DNA of 64,000 nucleotides from Glycomyces algeriensis. GTDB taxonomy: Bacteria; Actinomycetota; Actinomycetes; Mycobacteriales; Micromonosporaceae. A model generated the notes under the pieces. That model did no database searches. It was not told the DNA's origin and was given only the letters and a program-made list of their open reading frames with translations. Numbering within the stretch: the first letter of the stretch is position 1; every line of letters begins with the position of its first letter. Location: positions 80,296 through 144,295 of the forward strand of contig NZ_JAPZVR010000007.1 of assembly GCF_027622855.1 (NCBI RefSeq), read 5' to 3'. Of this stretch, positions 26,738 to 36,448 are shown piece after piece. The position numbers and the translations under genes were made by a program.

Positions 26738-27391
26738 ATGTCCGATCCCAAAGACCCGATCGCGTCGGCCGGCATGGTGGCCCGCGAGATCCGCACCGGC
26801 GAGCGGAACGGCGCCGCGACGAAGGTCCTCGTCGCCAAGCGCGCCTACCGCGCCACCCGGGCCGACGTCTGGGACGCGCTCACCAGTCCCGAACGGCTCC
26901 CGCGCTGGTTCCAGCCGGTCAGCGGCGACCTCGAGGTGGGCGGTCGATACCAGTTCGAGGCGCAGGCCGGCGGCTCGATCGAGCGCTGCGACGCCCCCGA
27001 GCTGCTCGCCGTCACGTGGGAGTTCGGCGGCGGCATGTCCTGGCTCGAGGTGCGCCTCAGCGAGGACGGCGGCGGCACGGTGCTCGAGCTCGTCCACGAG
27101 GCGCCGGTCGACCCCGCGATGTGGGCCCAGTACGGGCCCGGCGCGGTCGGCATCGGCTGGGACGGGCTCCTGCACAGCTTCGGCTACTACCTCGAGACCG
27201 ACGCGTCGCTGGACCCCGAGGAGTGGGAGCAGTGGATGACCGGGCCTGAAGGCGCCGAGTACGCGCGCCGCCTCGGCGACGCCTGGGGCGCGGCCGCGAT
27301 CGCCGACGGCGACGACCCGGACGAGGCGAAGGCCGCCGTCGACGCGGTCGTCGCGTTCTACACGGTGCCGCCGCAGCAGCCGGAAGCGTGA
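26738..27391 (+). CDS. SRPBCC (AHSA1-like) domain protein
   Basis: A 217-residue protein with a START-like ligand-binding fold. AYRATRADVWDALTSPERLPRWF is the usual opening of AHSA1/CalC-type domains, followed by GGRYQFEAQAGG and TWEFGGG. The last 50 residues are acidic. AGGAGG precedes the ATG. Actinobacteria often pair such proteins with an ArsR regulator, as here, where the next gene overlaps by GTGA. The ligand is unknown. Confidence 0.9.
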   Translation: MSDPKDPIASAGMVAREIRTGERNGAATKVLVAKRAYRATRADVWDALTSPERLPRWFQPVSGDLEVGGRYQFEAQAGGSIERCDAPELLAVTWEFGGGMSWLEVRLSEDGGGTVLELVHEAPVDPAMWAQYGPGAVGIGWDGLLHSFGYYLETDASLDPEEWEQWMTGPEGAEYARRLGDAWGAAAIADGDDPDEAKAAVDAVVAFYTVPPQQPEA

Positions 27392-27777
27392 GCGACGGCG
27401 GATCGGCCGAGGCCGCGTTCGACGCCCTCGGCGACCCGGTGCGCCGCCGGATCATGGAGCTCCTCGGCGAGGGCGAGCGCCCGGCCGGAGCGGTCGCCGA
27501 CATCATCGGAGCCGCATTCGGCATCTCGCAGCCGGCGGTCTCGCAGCACTTGAAGGTGCTGCGCGAGGCCGGGCTCGTGACCGTGCGGGCCGAGGGCACC
27601 AGGCGGTTCTACGGCGCCGACCTGGACGGCCTCGCGGTCGTCCGGGCCTGGCTCGAGCGGTTCGCGGACGGCTTCGCCGGCCCGCTCGACGCCCTCGAGA
27701 CGGAGCTGGCGCGCGGGAAGCGCGAACGCCGCCTCGCCGACCGGCCCGCCCGCGAGCGCCGCCGCGGGGCCGCATAA
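27388..27777 (+). CDS. ArsR family transcriptional regulator
   Basis: A 129-residue winged-helix repressor: ALGDPVRRRIMELLGEGER, then FGISQPAVSQHLKVLREAGLV with the recognition helix, and a basic tail. No metal-binding cysteine pair is seen, so it is not a metal sensor of the classic ArsR type; it belongs to the group paired with SRPBCC proteins. It is cotranslated with the SRPBCC gene and probably binds the palindrome at 26703-26730. A strong terminator follows. Confidence 0.92.
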   Translation: MSDGGSAEAAFDALGDPVRRRIMELLGEGERPAGAVADIIGAAFGISQPAVSQHLKVLREAGLVTVRAEGTRRFYGADLDGLAVVRAWLERFADGFAGPLDALETELARGKRERRLADRPARERRRGAA

Positions 27778-27801
27778 CGGCCGAAATCCAAATAGGAAAG
27801 T

Positions 27802-27865
27802 ATCCGACTCATTCGGTTGCGGGCCTTGCCAAGAGCCCTCGCAAACCGGGCGAGTCGGATTTTTT
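27802..27865 (+). terminator. Strong intrinsic terminator after arsR
   Basis: ATCCGACTC (27802-27810) pairs with GAGTCGGAT (27852-27860), with inner pairing CGGTTGCG/CGCAAACCG, followed by six T. Confidence 0.9.
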
Positions 27866-27879
27866 CTGCCCCGTCCGTC

Positions 27880-27942
27880 TTGACAAGCGGGCCGCGCCCG
27901 GACACGATGAGGAGCATATATTTAGGAATCTTTATATTTGGA
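27880..27942 (+). promoter_or_regulatory. Chitinase promoter with AT-rich direct repeats
   Basis: TTGACA at 27880-27885 and a weak -10 CACGAT at 27903-27908 are 17 bases apart. Immediately downstream are two direct repeats, TATATTTAGGA (27917-27927) and TATATTTGGA (27933-27942), 16 bases start to start. The second runs into the ribosome site. A regulator acting on the 5' end of the transcript or DNA is plausible. Confidence 0.5.
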
Positions 27943-27948
27943 GGTCCC

Positions 27949-29145
27949 TTGCGACGCAATCGAAGAGCAATGATCGTTGCCGCCACCGCCCTCGCCGTGG
28001 CCAGTGCCGCCGTCGCCGTGCCGATGGCACTCGCGAACACCGCCTCCGCGCAGGTCGCCTGCACCGGCGCGGCCTGGCAGTCCAGCGCGGTCTACGTCGG
28101 CGGCGACCAGGTCAGCCACGCGGGGCGCGAATACCGCGCCAAGTGGTGGACGACCGGCGAAACCCCCGGCACCACCGGCCAATGGGGCGTCTGGCAGGAC
28201 CTCGGCGCCTGCGACGGCGGCGAACCGACCACCCCGCCCACCACCGGCGAGCCCACGGAGCAGCCCACCGGCGGTCCAGGCCAGGGCGACAACCTGCTCA
28301 CCGGGTACTGGCACAACTTCGACAACGGCTCGGGCGTCATGGAGCTGGGCGAGGTCCCCGCCTCGTACGACATCATCGCCGTGGCCTTCGCCGAGTCCAC
28401 CACGACGCCGGGCCAGGTCGACTTCGCGCTCGACTCGAGCCTCACCAATGCCGGGTACACCGAGGCCGAGTTCAAGGCCGACATCACCACGATCAAGGCC
28501 CAGGGCCGGGACGTCATCATCTCGGTGGGCGGCGAGCGGGGCACCGTCACCGTGAACAACGCCACCACTGCGGCGGCCTTCGCGAGCTCGATCGTCGGGC
28601 TCATGAACGAGTACGGGTTCAACGGCGTCGACATCGACCTCGAGCACGGCATCAACCCCGGGCCGATGGAGACCGCGCTGCGCTCCATCAGCGCCTCGAA
28701 GCCGGGCTTCACCTACACCATGGCGCCGCAGACGATCGACTTCCAGTCCGCTCAGGGCAGCTACGCGCAGCTTGCGATCAACACCAAGGACATCCTGACG
28801 ATCGTCAACATGCAGTACTACAACTCGGGCTCGATGCTCGGCTGCGACGGCCAGGTGTACGCCCAGGGCGACATCGACTTCCTCACCGGCCTCGCCTGCA
28901 TCCAGCTGAAGGCCGGACTCGACCCGAGCCAGGTGGGCCTCGGCCTCCCGGCCGTGCCGAGCGCCGCCGGATCGGGCTACGTCAATCCGACGATGGTCAA
29001 CGATGCCATCCGCTGCCTCGAGACCCGCCAGGGCTGCGGCGACTTCGTCCCCGACCAGGCCTACCCGGGCATCGGCGGCGCGATGACCTGGTCGATCAAC
29101 TGGGACGCCACCAACAACTACCACTTCGCGAACACGGTCGGTTAA
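27949..29145 (+). CDS. Secreted family 18 chitinase with chitin-binding module
   Basis: A 398-residue exported enzyme. A signal peptide with basic head RRNRR and cleavage after about residue 34-36 is followed by a CBM5/12-type module (38-88, with AWQSSAVYVGGDQVSHAGREY and KWWTTGETPG), a Thr/Pro linker (89-113) and a GH18 barrel. The catalytic motif is NGVDIDLE (225-232), with Glu232 as the acid and Asp230 supporting; SVGG (192-195) is the substrate loop. TTG at 27949 is chosen because GGAGGT lies just before it and it keeps the basic head; the ATG at 27970 is the alternative. Own promoter and terminator. Confidence 0.92.
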   Translation: MRRNRRAMIVAATALAVASAAVAVPMALANTASAQVACTGAAWQSSAVYVGGDQVSHAGREYRAKWWTTGETPGTTGQWGVWQDLGACDGGEPTTPPTTGEPTEQPTGGPGQGDNLLTGYWHNFDNGSGVMELGEVPASYDIIAVAFAESTTTPGQVDFALDSSLTNAGYTEAEFKADITTIKAQGRDVIISVGGERGTVTVNNATTAAAFASSIVGLMNEYGFNGVDIDLEHGINPGPMETALRSISASKPGFTYTMAPQTIDFQSAQGSYAQLAINTKDILTIVNMQYYNSGSMLGCDGQVYAQGDIDFLTGLACIQLKAGLDPSQVGLGLPAVPSAAGSGYVNPTMVNDAIRCLETRQGCGDFVPDQAYPGIGGAMTWSINWDATNNYHFANTVG

Positions 29146-29195
29146 AAGCACTGCGGGCTGGCGGCACTGCCTTGCAACGGCACTGCCAGATCAGC

Positions 29196-29228
29196 GAACC
29201 GGCCCCGCTCATCGAGCGGGGCCGGTTC
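29196..29228. terminator. Bidirectional terminator, chitinase / MHYT gene
   Basis: GAACCGGCCCCGCTC and its complement form a perfect 15-bp stem with a three-base loop in a 107-base convergent gap. Confidence 0.8.
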
Positions 29229-29252
29229 ATTTCGTCGCGGCGTCGTCGAGGG

Positions 29253-30044
29253 TCAGCGGCCGATGGTGCCGGTCGGCTGGCGCAGTTGGCCTTCCAGGGA
29301 GGTCATGCGCGCCTCGGTGCGCATCTCGGCGTCGGTGGGGACGATGACGACGGTGTAGACGAGGATCAGCATCGCGATGGCGGTCAGCGTCGCCATCGGG
29401 AAGACGAGGTCCATCGAGTGGACGCCGTGGGCCTGCGCGGCCGAGTCCCCGGCGGTCGCGATGCCGAACATGGCCGTGTAGTGCATGAGGTTGACGGCCA
29501 GGGCCATCACGAACGCGGCGATCCAGATCGAAGCGGCGCGCTCGACGCGCCATGAGAGCCAGAGCGCGGTCGTGGCGGCGACGACGGCGATCGCGACGGC
29601 CGCGGCCACGTACCCGGGCCGGTGGGTGAGCAGGACGTCGGTGCTGACGGCGGCCATCCCCAGGTAGTGCATGGCGGCGACGCCCGCACCGGTGAAGAGG
29701 CCGGCGACGGCGAGCTTCAGGGTCGAATACCGGCCCAGGCCGATCACCAGGAGGCCGCAGGCGACAACGGCGACGGCGACGAGGGCGCTCAGCGCGGTGA
29801 GCGCGGGGTCGTACCGCAGTTCGGCTTCCTCGACGGTGAAGCCGAGCATCGCGACGAAGTGCATGACCCAGATGCCGGTGCCGCCGATGGCGAACGCGGC
29901 CACGGCGAGCCAGAGCGCACGGCGTCCGGGCCGCTCGTGGCGGCGGGCGTGCCTGGCCATGAGCAGGCCGAGGGCCGATCCGGTCATGGACACCAGGAAC
30001 GCGATGGGCAGCGTGAGGTACCCGTATGAGAAGTGCTCGATCAT
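29253..30044 (-). CDS. MHYT domain integral membrane sensor
   Basis: A 263-residue membrane protein with seven predicted helices and three MHYT-type motifs, MHFVAM, MHYLGM and MHYTAM, each at a helix end. MHYT domains are thought to bind copper and sense oxygen, CO or NO. There is no GGDEF/EAL or kinase output; a 30-residue cytoplasmic tail is all that follows. It may signal through a partner. A perfect palindrome lies 25 bases upstream. Confidence 0.92.
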   Translation of the reverse strand: MIEHFSYGYLTLPIAFLVSMTGSALGLLMARHARRHERPGRRALWLAVAAFAIGGTGIWVMHFVAMLGFTVEEAELRYDPALTALSALVAVAVVACGLLVIGLGRYSTLKLAVAGLFTGAGVAAMHYLGMAAVSTDVLLTHRPGYVAAAVAIAVVAATTALWLSWRVERAASIWIAAFVMALAVNLMHYTAMFGIATAGDSAAQAHGVHSMDLVFPMATLTAIAMLILVYTVVIVPTDAEMRTEARMTSLEGQLRQPTGTIGR

Positions 30045-30068
30045 GGGGATTCCAGAGGTGAAGGGCGG

Positions 30069-30084
30069 CGTACTGACCAGTACG
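30069..30084 (-). promoter_or_regulatory. 16-bp palindrome upstream of the MHYT gene
   Basis: CGTACTG-AC-CAGTACG is a perfect inverted repeat 25 bases before the start codon, in operator position. The regulator is unknown. Confidence 0.5.
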
Positions 30085-30332
30085 ACTCAGCGAATCGTAA
30101 CCGGACCGCGGCGTCCTCAGTGGCCTCGCGAAATCTCTGAAATGTCGCTCATCTGTAATTTTGAGGCCGGATGGGATCGTTCCCGCAGCCGCTTCACAAC
30201 CGTCAAAAATGGACAAAACCAGCCACTGGCCGCCGGCCCGCGCCGAGGGACGCTCCGTACAGCCAATGAAGACCGGCCGTTCGGACCACGGGCGGAGTCG
30301 TTCGAGGCGGGCGCCTGCGCGGACAAGTGCAG

Positions 30333-30737
30333 TCAGTACCGGTCGACCATCGGAAGGGTCTGCTCCAGCTCGGCCCAGTCGCGCCGGTTGACCGCCCATC
30401 GGCCGACGCGCAACTTCACGAGCGAGCCGTCCTTCCGCTGGAGGCACAGCTGGTCGCCCGCGATCACCCAACGCTCGCCCGCCCCGAGCGTCTGCCGCAG
30501 GCCCCATCCGTACTTGCCACGCACGAGGAACCGCTCCTCCTGCAGATCCATCCCCGGATACCACAAGACGACACCGATGGCGGCGAGGACGAGCACGCCG
30601 GAGGCGACTGCCGCCGCGAGCCAGAGACCCGGGGAGGTGTAGCTCAGGTCCGAGTCCACAAGCGGAAGCGGCAGGACGGCCAGCACACCCACGGGTATGA
30701 CGATCGGGGCGATCCAGAGTGAGGAGCGGAGCTTCAT
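30333..30737 (-). CDS. Small membrane protein with PH-like domain
   Basis: A 134-residue protein with two N-terminal membrane helices (about 5-25 and 38-60) and a beta-rich soluble part (GMDLQEERFLVRGKYGWGL ... GDQLCLQRKDGSLVKLRVGRW) that looks like the bacterial PH/YcxB-type fold. AAAGG precedes the ATG. No family name is certain. The 288 bases between it and the MHYT gene hold only the palindrome at 30069. Confidence 0.65.
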   Translation of the reverse strand: MKLRSSLWIAPIVIPVGVLAVLPLPLVDSDLSYTSPGLWLAAAVASGVLVLAAIGVVLWYPGMDLQEERFLVRGKYGWGLRQTLGAGERWVIAGDQLCLQRKDGSLVKLRVGRWAVNRRDWAELEQTLPMVDRY

Positions 30738-30933
30738 GCGGAGCCTTTCACGGAACGAGGCGAGGGCGGGCCGCTGCGGGCCCGGTCCTCAAGGAGATCG
30801 TAGGTGAGCCCGGCTCTATTCCGCTCGGCGCAGCGTCGGCGAGGGTTCGAGCGGTGGGGACGAGCCGCGCAGATTCCCGGGGGTGCGGTGTCATACCGGT
30901 GGAGCGCACGGGCCCCGACGCAGGACGCGGGCG

Positions 30934-31884
30934 CTACCGGACGCCCATCAGCTTCCGGAACGCCGCGAGGCTCCGCGCGAGGTCCCGCACGTACCCGAGG
31001 GCGAGCACGCTGATCCCGAACGCGATCCCCAGCAGGGCGCGGACCTGGTGGTCCGCAGGCCCTCCGAAGGCTATCGCCGCGATGGCGACCGCCTGCCGGT
31101 CGACGAGGCCGACCACCGCTTCGCGCGTCGCGGTGGCCGCGCCCGCGACGCCCTCGACCGAGTGGCCCAGCATCGCCGCGGTCGCGGCGACCGCGTAGAT
31201 GCCGTGGACGTTGTGCGCCATCAGCTCCTGGTAGGCGAGATGGTCGGCGCCCTGCCACCCGGCGAGGTCGGACTCCAGGCACCATTCCAGGTCGGAGGCG
31301 ATCTCCCGCAGCTCTGCCGACATCGCCGCCCAGCGCCGGGCGGCGGCGGCAGCCGCACGGTGGTCCACGTCGAGCCGGCCGGCGAGCACCGTGAGCGGAG
31401 CGGCCGGCGACGTCGCCTCGAGCAGGGCCCCGCGGGTCCGCACGGCGACGGCGCCGCCGTCGCCGCGGACGGCGAGCCGGGCGTGGAGCCAGGTCCGCTT
31501 CCGGAACTTCGCGATCAGGCCGCCGAAGTCGCCTGCCCGGCCGGGCCGCGATCCGGCGGGCTGATCGCCGCTCCCGCGACCGGCGGACGCCCAGAAGTCG
31601 GGCCTGCGGTCAGGGTTCCCGTTCCGTTTTCCGTCGGCCATGCGGTGCAGGTTGAGCACCGCCAGCTCCAGGTTGTCGTGAAAGCGCGCGGTCAGCTGGT
31701 CCTGGTCGCGCTGCTTCTCGCCGATGAGCATCGCGATCGGGGCGCACAGGTCGCCGAACACGCCGCCGGGCACGACCGCCTCGGCGCTCACGTAGCCGAC
31801 CGATTCGAGCCTGTGGCCCAGGAGGTCCAGGTTGTCGGCGTGCGCTCTGAGAATCGCGGGATCCACGGGGGGTGAGGCGCCCAT
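30934..31884 (-). CDS. ESX/WXG100-like type VII secretion-associated protein
   Basis: A 316-residue protein. The N-terminal 80 residues (VDPAILRAHADNLDLLGHRL ... LTARFHDNLELAVLNLHRM) resemble the helical hairpin of EspC/ESX-associated substrates. A central disordered, basic region follows, then a second helical part with ESDLAGWQGADHLAYQEL, a WxG turn as in WXG100 proteins, and a hydrophobic C-terminal stretch. No toxin domain is recognised. It begins six bases after the fumarase stop on the same strand, so the two are probably cotranscribed, an odd pairing. No EccC/EccD genes are in the window. Confidence 0.6.
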   Translation of the reverse strand: MGASPPVDPAILRAHADNLDLLGHRLESVGYVSAEAVVPGGVFGDLCAPIAMLIGEKQRDQDQLTARFHDNLELAVLNLHRMADGKRNGNPDRRPDFWASAGRGSGDQPAGSRPGRAGDFGGLIAKFRKRTWLHARLAVRGDGGAVAVRTRGALLEATSPAAPLTVLAGRLDVDHRAAAAAARRWAAMSAELREIASDLEWCLESDLAGWQGADHLAYQELMAHNVHGIYAVAATAAMLGHSVEGVAGAATATREAVVGLVDRQAVAIAAIAFGGPADHQVRALLGIAFGISVLALGYVRDLARSLAAFRKLMGVR

Positions 31885-31890
31885 CGGACC

Positions 31891-33552
<1,662 letters not shown>

Positions 33553-33836
33553 GCCTTCCAACTTAGCGCGCACGGTGTCCGGACCGTGTGTGAGGCGAAG
33601 CTCAGTCGGCGCCGGCCGCGCCGGGCGCGGCGTGGGCGGTGTCGGGGCCTCGAATGTCGTACCCGGCCGGTAGCGTCACATCCAGGCGGCGCGCTGCAGG
33701 CGCACTGCCTGTAAGCAGGTACGATTGCCCGGTTGTCCGTACCGGACCGGTCTCCGGGAAGGCGCGGCACGCGCAAGTGATTCCTCCTGCTGCGGAGAGA
33801 CCGCAGCCGTTTTAGACCAAAGGGGGTGGAGCTATC

Positions 33837-34127
33837 TTGCGGCATTACGAACTCATGGTGATCCTCGAACCGAACATCGAGGAAGCCCAGGTCAGCCCGA
33901 CACTGGACAAGTTCCTGAAGGGCGTCAAGGACGCCGGGGGAACCGTCGACAAGATCGACGTCTGGGGTCGGCGCCGTCTCGCCTACGAGATCAACAAGAG
34001 CAACGAGGGCGTCTACGCCGTCATCGACCTGCAGTCCGAGCCCGGTCCCGTCGCTGAGATGGACCGTCAGCTGCGACTCAACGAGTCGGTGCTGCGCGCC
34101 AAGGTGCTGCGACCGGAGCTTCGGTAA
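33837..34127 (+). CDS. rpsF: 30S ribosomal protein S6
   Basis: The 96-residue bS6 protein: [15 protein letters not shown] at the start, [12 protein letters not shown] in the RNA-binding strand and [10 protein letters not shown] at the end. The start is TTG at 33837 with GGTGGA upstream. First gene of rpsF-ssb-rpsR-rplI. The 284 bases upstream hold TACGAT at 33720-33725 as a possible -10 and no gene. Confidence 0.97.
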   Translation: MRHYELMVILEPNIEEAQVSPTLDKFLKGVKDAGGTVDKIDVWGRRRLAYEINKSNEGVYAVIDLQSEPGPVAEMDRQLRLNESVLRAKVLRPELR

Positions 34128-34166
34128 CCCGACCCTGTAACTGCGAGACCTTAGGGAGAAGAGGTC

Positions 34167-34676
34167 ATGGCAGGAGAGACAGTCATCACGGTTATCGGCA
34201 ACCTCGTCGACGACCCCGAACTGCGTTACACGCCGTCCGGTGCCGCCGTCGCGAAGTTCCGAATCGCATCGACCCCGCGCACGTTCGACAAAGAGTCGAA
34301 CGCGTGGAAAGACGGTGAGGCCCTGTTCCTCACCTGCAGTGTGTGGCGCCAGTACGCCGAGAACGTCGCCGAGTCCCTGTCGCGCGGTACCCGCGTGATC
34401 GTGCAGGGCAGGCTCAAGCAGCGCAGCTACGAGACCCGCGAGGGCGAGAAGCGCACTGTGTACGAGCTGGACGTCGAGGAAGTCGGCCCCGCGCTGCGTT
34501 TTTCCACAGCGAAGCTCAACAAGTCGGGCGCAGGCTCCGGCGGTGGCGGCGGTCGTTCCTTCGGGGGCGGCGGCAACACCGGTGGCGGCTCCGCACCTGA
34601 CGACCCTTGGGCCTCTGCCGCCCCTGCCGGCGCTTCCGCCGGCGGTGGAGGCTTCGACGAGGACCCGCCGTTCTAA
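34167..34676 (+). CDS. ssb: Single-stranded DNA-binding protein
   Basis: A 169-residue SSB that coats single-stranded DNA and recruits partners at the fork. The OB fold opens [20 protein letters not shown] and includes [21 protein letters not shown] glycine-rich linker (about 113-150) leads to the acidic tip DEDPPF, which binds partner proteins. The start has a weak ribosome site (GGGAGAAGAGG). Confidence 0.98.
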   Translation: MAGETVITVIGNLVDDPELRYTPSGAAVAKFRIASTPRTFDKESNAWKDGEALFLTCSVWRQYAENVAESLSRGTRVIVQGRLKQRSYETREGEKRTVYELDVEEVGPALRFSTAKLNKSGAGSGGGGGRSFGGGGNTGGGSAPDDPWASAAPAGASAGGGGFDEDPPF

Positions 34677-34730
34677 CCGGCACTGCCTCGGCAGTCCGGT
34701 AACGATCTCGAGTAAGAGGCAAGACGACAC

Positions 34731-34976
34731 ATGGCCAACCCGAAATCGGCTCCCCTGCGGAAGCCGAAGAAGAAGCCGAACCCGATTGACAAAGAGGGTA
34801 TCGAGTACATCGACTACAAGGACACGGCGCTGCTTCGGAAGTTCATCTCCGACCGCGGCAAGATCCGTGCCCGCCGGGTGACCGGCGTGACCACCCAGCA
34901 GCAGCGCCAGATCGCCGCGGCCGTCAAGAACGCCCGCGAAATGGCTCTGCTTCCGTACACCAGCCAGACCCGCTAA
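34731..34976 (+). CDS. rpsR: 30S ribosomal protein S18
   Basis: The 81-residue bS18, partner of S6 on the 30S platform. [19 protein letters not shown] and [20 protein letters not shown] are diagnostic. No zinc-binding cysteines are present, so it is the Cys-free form. Preceded by AAGAGG. Confidence 0.97.
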   Translation: MANPKSAPLRKPKKKPNPIDKEGIEYIDYKDTALLRKFISDRGKIRARRVTGVTTQQQRQIAAAVKNAREMALLPYTSQTR

Positions 34977-34990
34977 GGAAGGAGCGCAAC

Positions 34991-35452
34991 ATGAAGATCA
35001 TCCTGACTCATGAGGTGCCCAACCTCGGTTCGGCCGGCGATGTGGTCGAGGTGAAGAACGGCTACGGCCGCAACTACCTCCTGCCGCAGGGCCTGGCGAT
35101 CGCCTGGACCAAGGGCGGTCAGAAGGAAGTCGACTCGATCCAGCGCGCCCGTGCGGCCCGCCAGATCCACGACCTCGACCAGGCTCGCGCCGTGGCCGAG
35201 CAGCTGAAGAAAACCGACGCCCACATCGTCGCCCGCACGGGCGACGGGGACCGGCTCTTCGGCTCGATCTCCGCGGTCGACGTGGTGAAGGCCGTCGACG
35301 AGGCCGGGGGTCCGAAGATCGACCGCCGCCGCGTCGAGCTGCCCGCCTCGATCAAGTCGGTCGGCACCTACGACGTGTCGGTCAAGCTGCACCCGGAGGT
35401 GACCGCGAAGTTCAAGCTTCAGGTCACGCCGGCCAAGCGCCGCAAGAAGTAG
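34991..35452 (+). CDS. rplI: 50S ribosomal protein L9
   Basis: The 153-residue bL9: MKIILTHEVPNLGSAGDVVEV, then NGYGRNYLLPQGLA, a long helix and the C-terminal domain ending TPAKRRKK. AAGGAGC lies upstream of the ATG, which is 14 bases after the rpsR stop. Last gene of the operon; a strong terminator follows. Confidence 0.97.
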   Translation: MKIILTHEVPNLGSAGDVVEVKNGYGRNYLLPQGLAIAWTKGGQKEVDSIQRARAARQIHDLDQARAVAEQLKKTDAHIVARTGDGDRLFGSISAVDVVKAVDEAGGPKIDRRRVELPASIKSVGTYDVSVKLHPEVTAKFKLQVTPAKRRKK

Positions 35453-35467
35453 GACGCGAAAGCGACA

Positions 35468-35497
35468 GGCCCGCGACCGTTCCGGTCGCGGGCCTTT
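35468..35497 (+). terminator. Terminator of the rpsF-rplI operon
   Basis: GGCCCGCGACC and GGTCGCGGGCC form an 11-bp stem with loop GTTCC, followed by TTTCT, 16 bases after the rplI stop. Confidence 0.9.
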
Positions 35498-35515
35498 CTC
35501 GTGTCCGTTCACTCC

Positions 35516-35686
35516 TTCGCATGAATCCGACCCGCGGTATTCGCCGCATTTGACCGGTTTTGCCCGCCGGTGTTCGAAGTCCTTGCCGCCCTTGGCCTCG
35601 CAACCCGCCTGATGGCGTCGCAGCCGTGTGGGAGGGTGTCCTTTTCACTGGTAGTGGTGAAGGTGGGAATGGGCGGGTATCCCGGG
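35516..35686. repeat. Dispersed intergenic repeat, copy A
   Basis: About 170 bases shared with 45818-45978. An identical 29-base core lies at 35640-35668 (copy B 45932-45960), containing the hairpin CACT-GGT-AGTG inside CCTTTT...GAAGG. Further shared blocks are TTCGC(A/G)TGAA at the left end, GTTCGAA in the middle, CGTCGCA-CCGT-TGGGAG before the core and GGGTA-CCCGGG after it. Both copies are intergenic and downstream of a minus-strand gene. Confidence 0.85.
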
Positions 35687-35737
35687 GCACCCGGTACGGC
35701 CCCGCGGCCGGCGGCCGAGCCGGCCATGCGAGCGCGC

Positions 35738-36127
35738 TCAGATCACCCAGCCGGCCGTTCGCAGCACCACCGTCACCAGGCCCGCGCCGAGGATCGCCGC
35801 CGCCGAGCCGGCCACGCCGGCGCGCCAGCCCGCGCGCGGGAGCCGCAGGAGCACCGCCACGAGCAGGCTCGCCGTGAGCGCCGAGAGCGTCCACGCCCAG
35901 CCGCCCGCGATTGCCGCCGAGAGCCGCCCGCCCACCGTGCACCCTGCCGCCGCGCACGTCGCGTCCACCGGCGGCTGCCACAGCACCCACGCCAGGTACA
36001 CCGCGATCGGCACCGCATACCAGGCGAGCGTCACGAGCAACGTCGGCGTGAACGCCCGCTCCCCCGGGCGGTCGTCGCCGTCGGGGTCGAGCCGGGGCCT
36101 GCGCTCGGGTTGCCGGGGGGCGTTCAT
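35738..36127 (-). CDS. Small membrane protein, unknown function
   Basis: A 129-residue protein with a proline- and charge-rich head and three predicted helices (about 30-49, 66-95 and 103-127). Cys58 and Cys63 in DATCAAAGCTVGG could form an external disulfide. I do not recognise the family. It is divergent from dnaB, and repeat copy A begins 50 bases after its stop. Confidence 0.7.
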   Translation of the reverse strand: MNAPRQPERRPRLDPDGDDRPGERAFTPTLLVTLAWYAVPIAVYLAWVLWQPPVDATCAAAGCTVGGRLSAAIAGGWAWTLSALTASLLVAVLLRLPRAGWRAGVAGSAAAILGAGLVTVVLRTAGWVI

Positions 36128-36448
36128 GGGGTCTCGCTCCTCTGATCCGTGCCGGGGTCGCCCCTCACCTTAGCCGCAAGTTGGCACGAACGAATCTCCA
36201 TCCACAGGCGGTGGACAACGTCCCCACAGGTGAACGCCGCGATTCGAGCCCCGTTCACGTAACTGTCCACAGGTTGTCCACAGGCCGGACGCGGTTATCC
36301 ACAGGTTATCCACAGCTTTGTCCACAGGGTTGTCCACAGCCCCGTTTGCAACCGTGCCCGGCGCGACATAGCGTCGTTGACGCCGCGATCTGTCATATGC
36401 AAGCGGTACATTCACCATGAACGCACGGTGACCGAGGGGGTGGACGGC
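36128..36448. other. 321-base dnaB upstream region with DnaA-box array
   Basis: No gene seen. It separates a minus-strand membrane gene from dnaB and is dominated by DnaA boxes between 36211 and 36338 (listed separately). Confidence 0.8.
36263..36338 (+). promoter_or_regulatory. Phased array of DnaA boxes before dnaB
   Basis: Five perfect boxes lie in one orientation: TTGTCCACA at 36274, 36318 and 36330, and TTATCCACA at 36295 and 36306. A near match CTGTCCACA is at 36263, and an inverted near match lies at 36211-36219. The six same-strand starts are 11, 21, 11, 12 and 12 bases apart, about one or two helical turns. The array ends 110 bases before the dnaB start. Confidence 0.9.

Noticed and set aside
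35509-35727. 72-codon minus-strand frame across repeat copy A as a protein gene
   Set aside because: Its only similarity is to the frame across copy B, and conservation is best in the non-coding hairpin, so the DNA repeat explains it.
36211-36338. Chromosomal origin oriC
   Set aside because: The DnaA boxes invite this, but oriC in actinobacteria lies between dnaA and dnaN, neither of which is in the window; I treat it as a regulatory or titration array.
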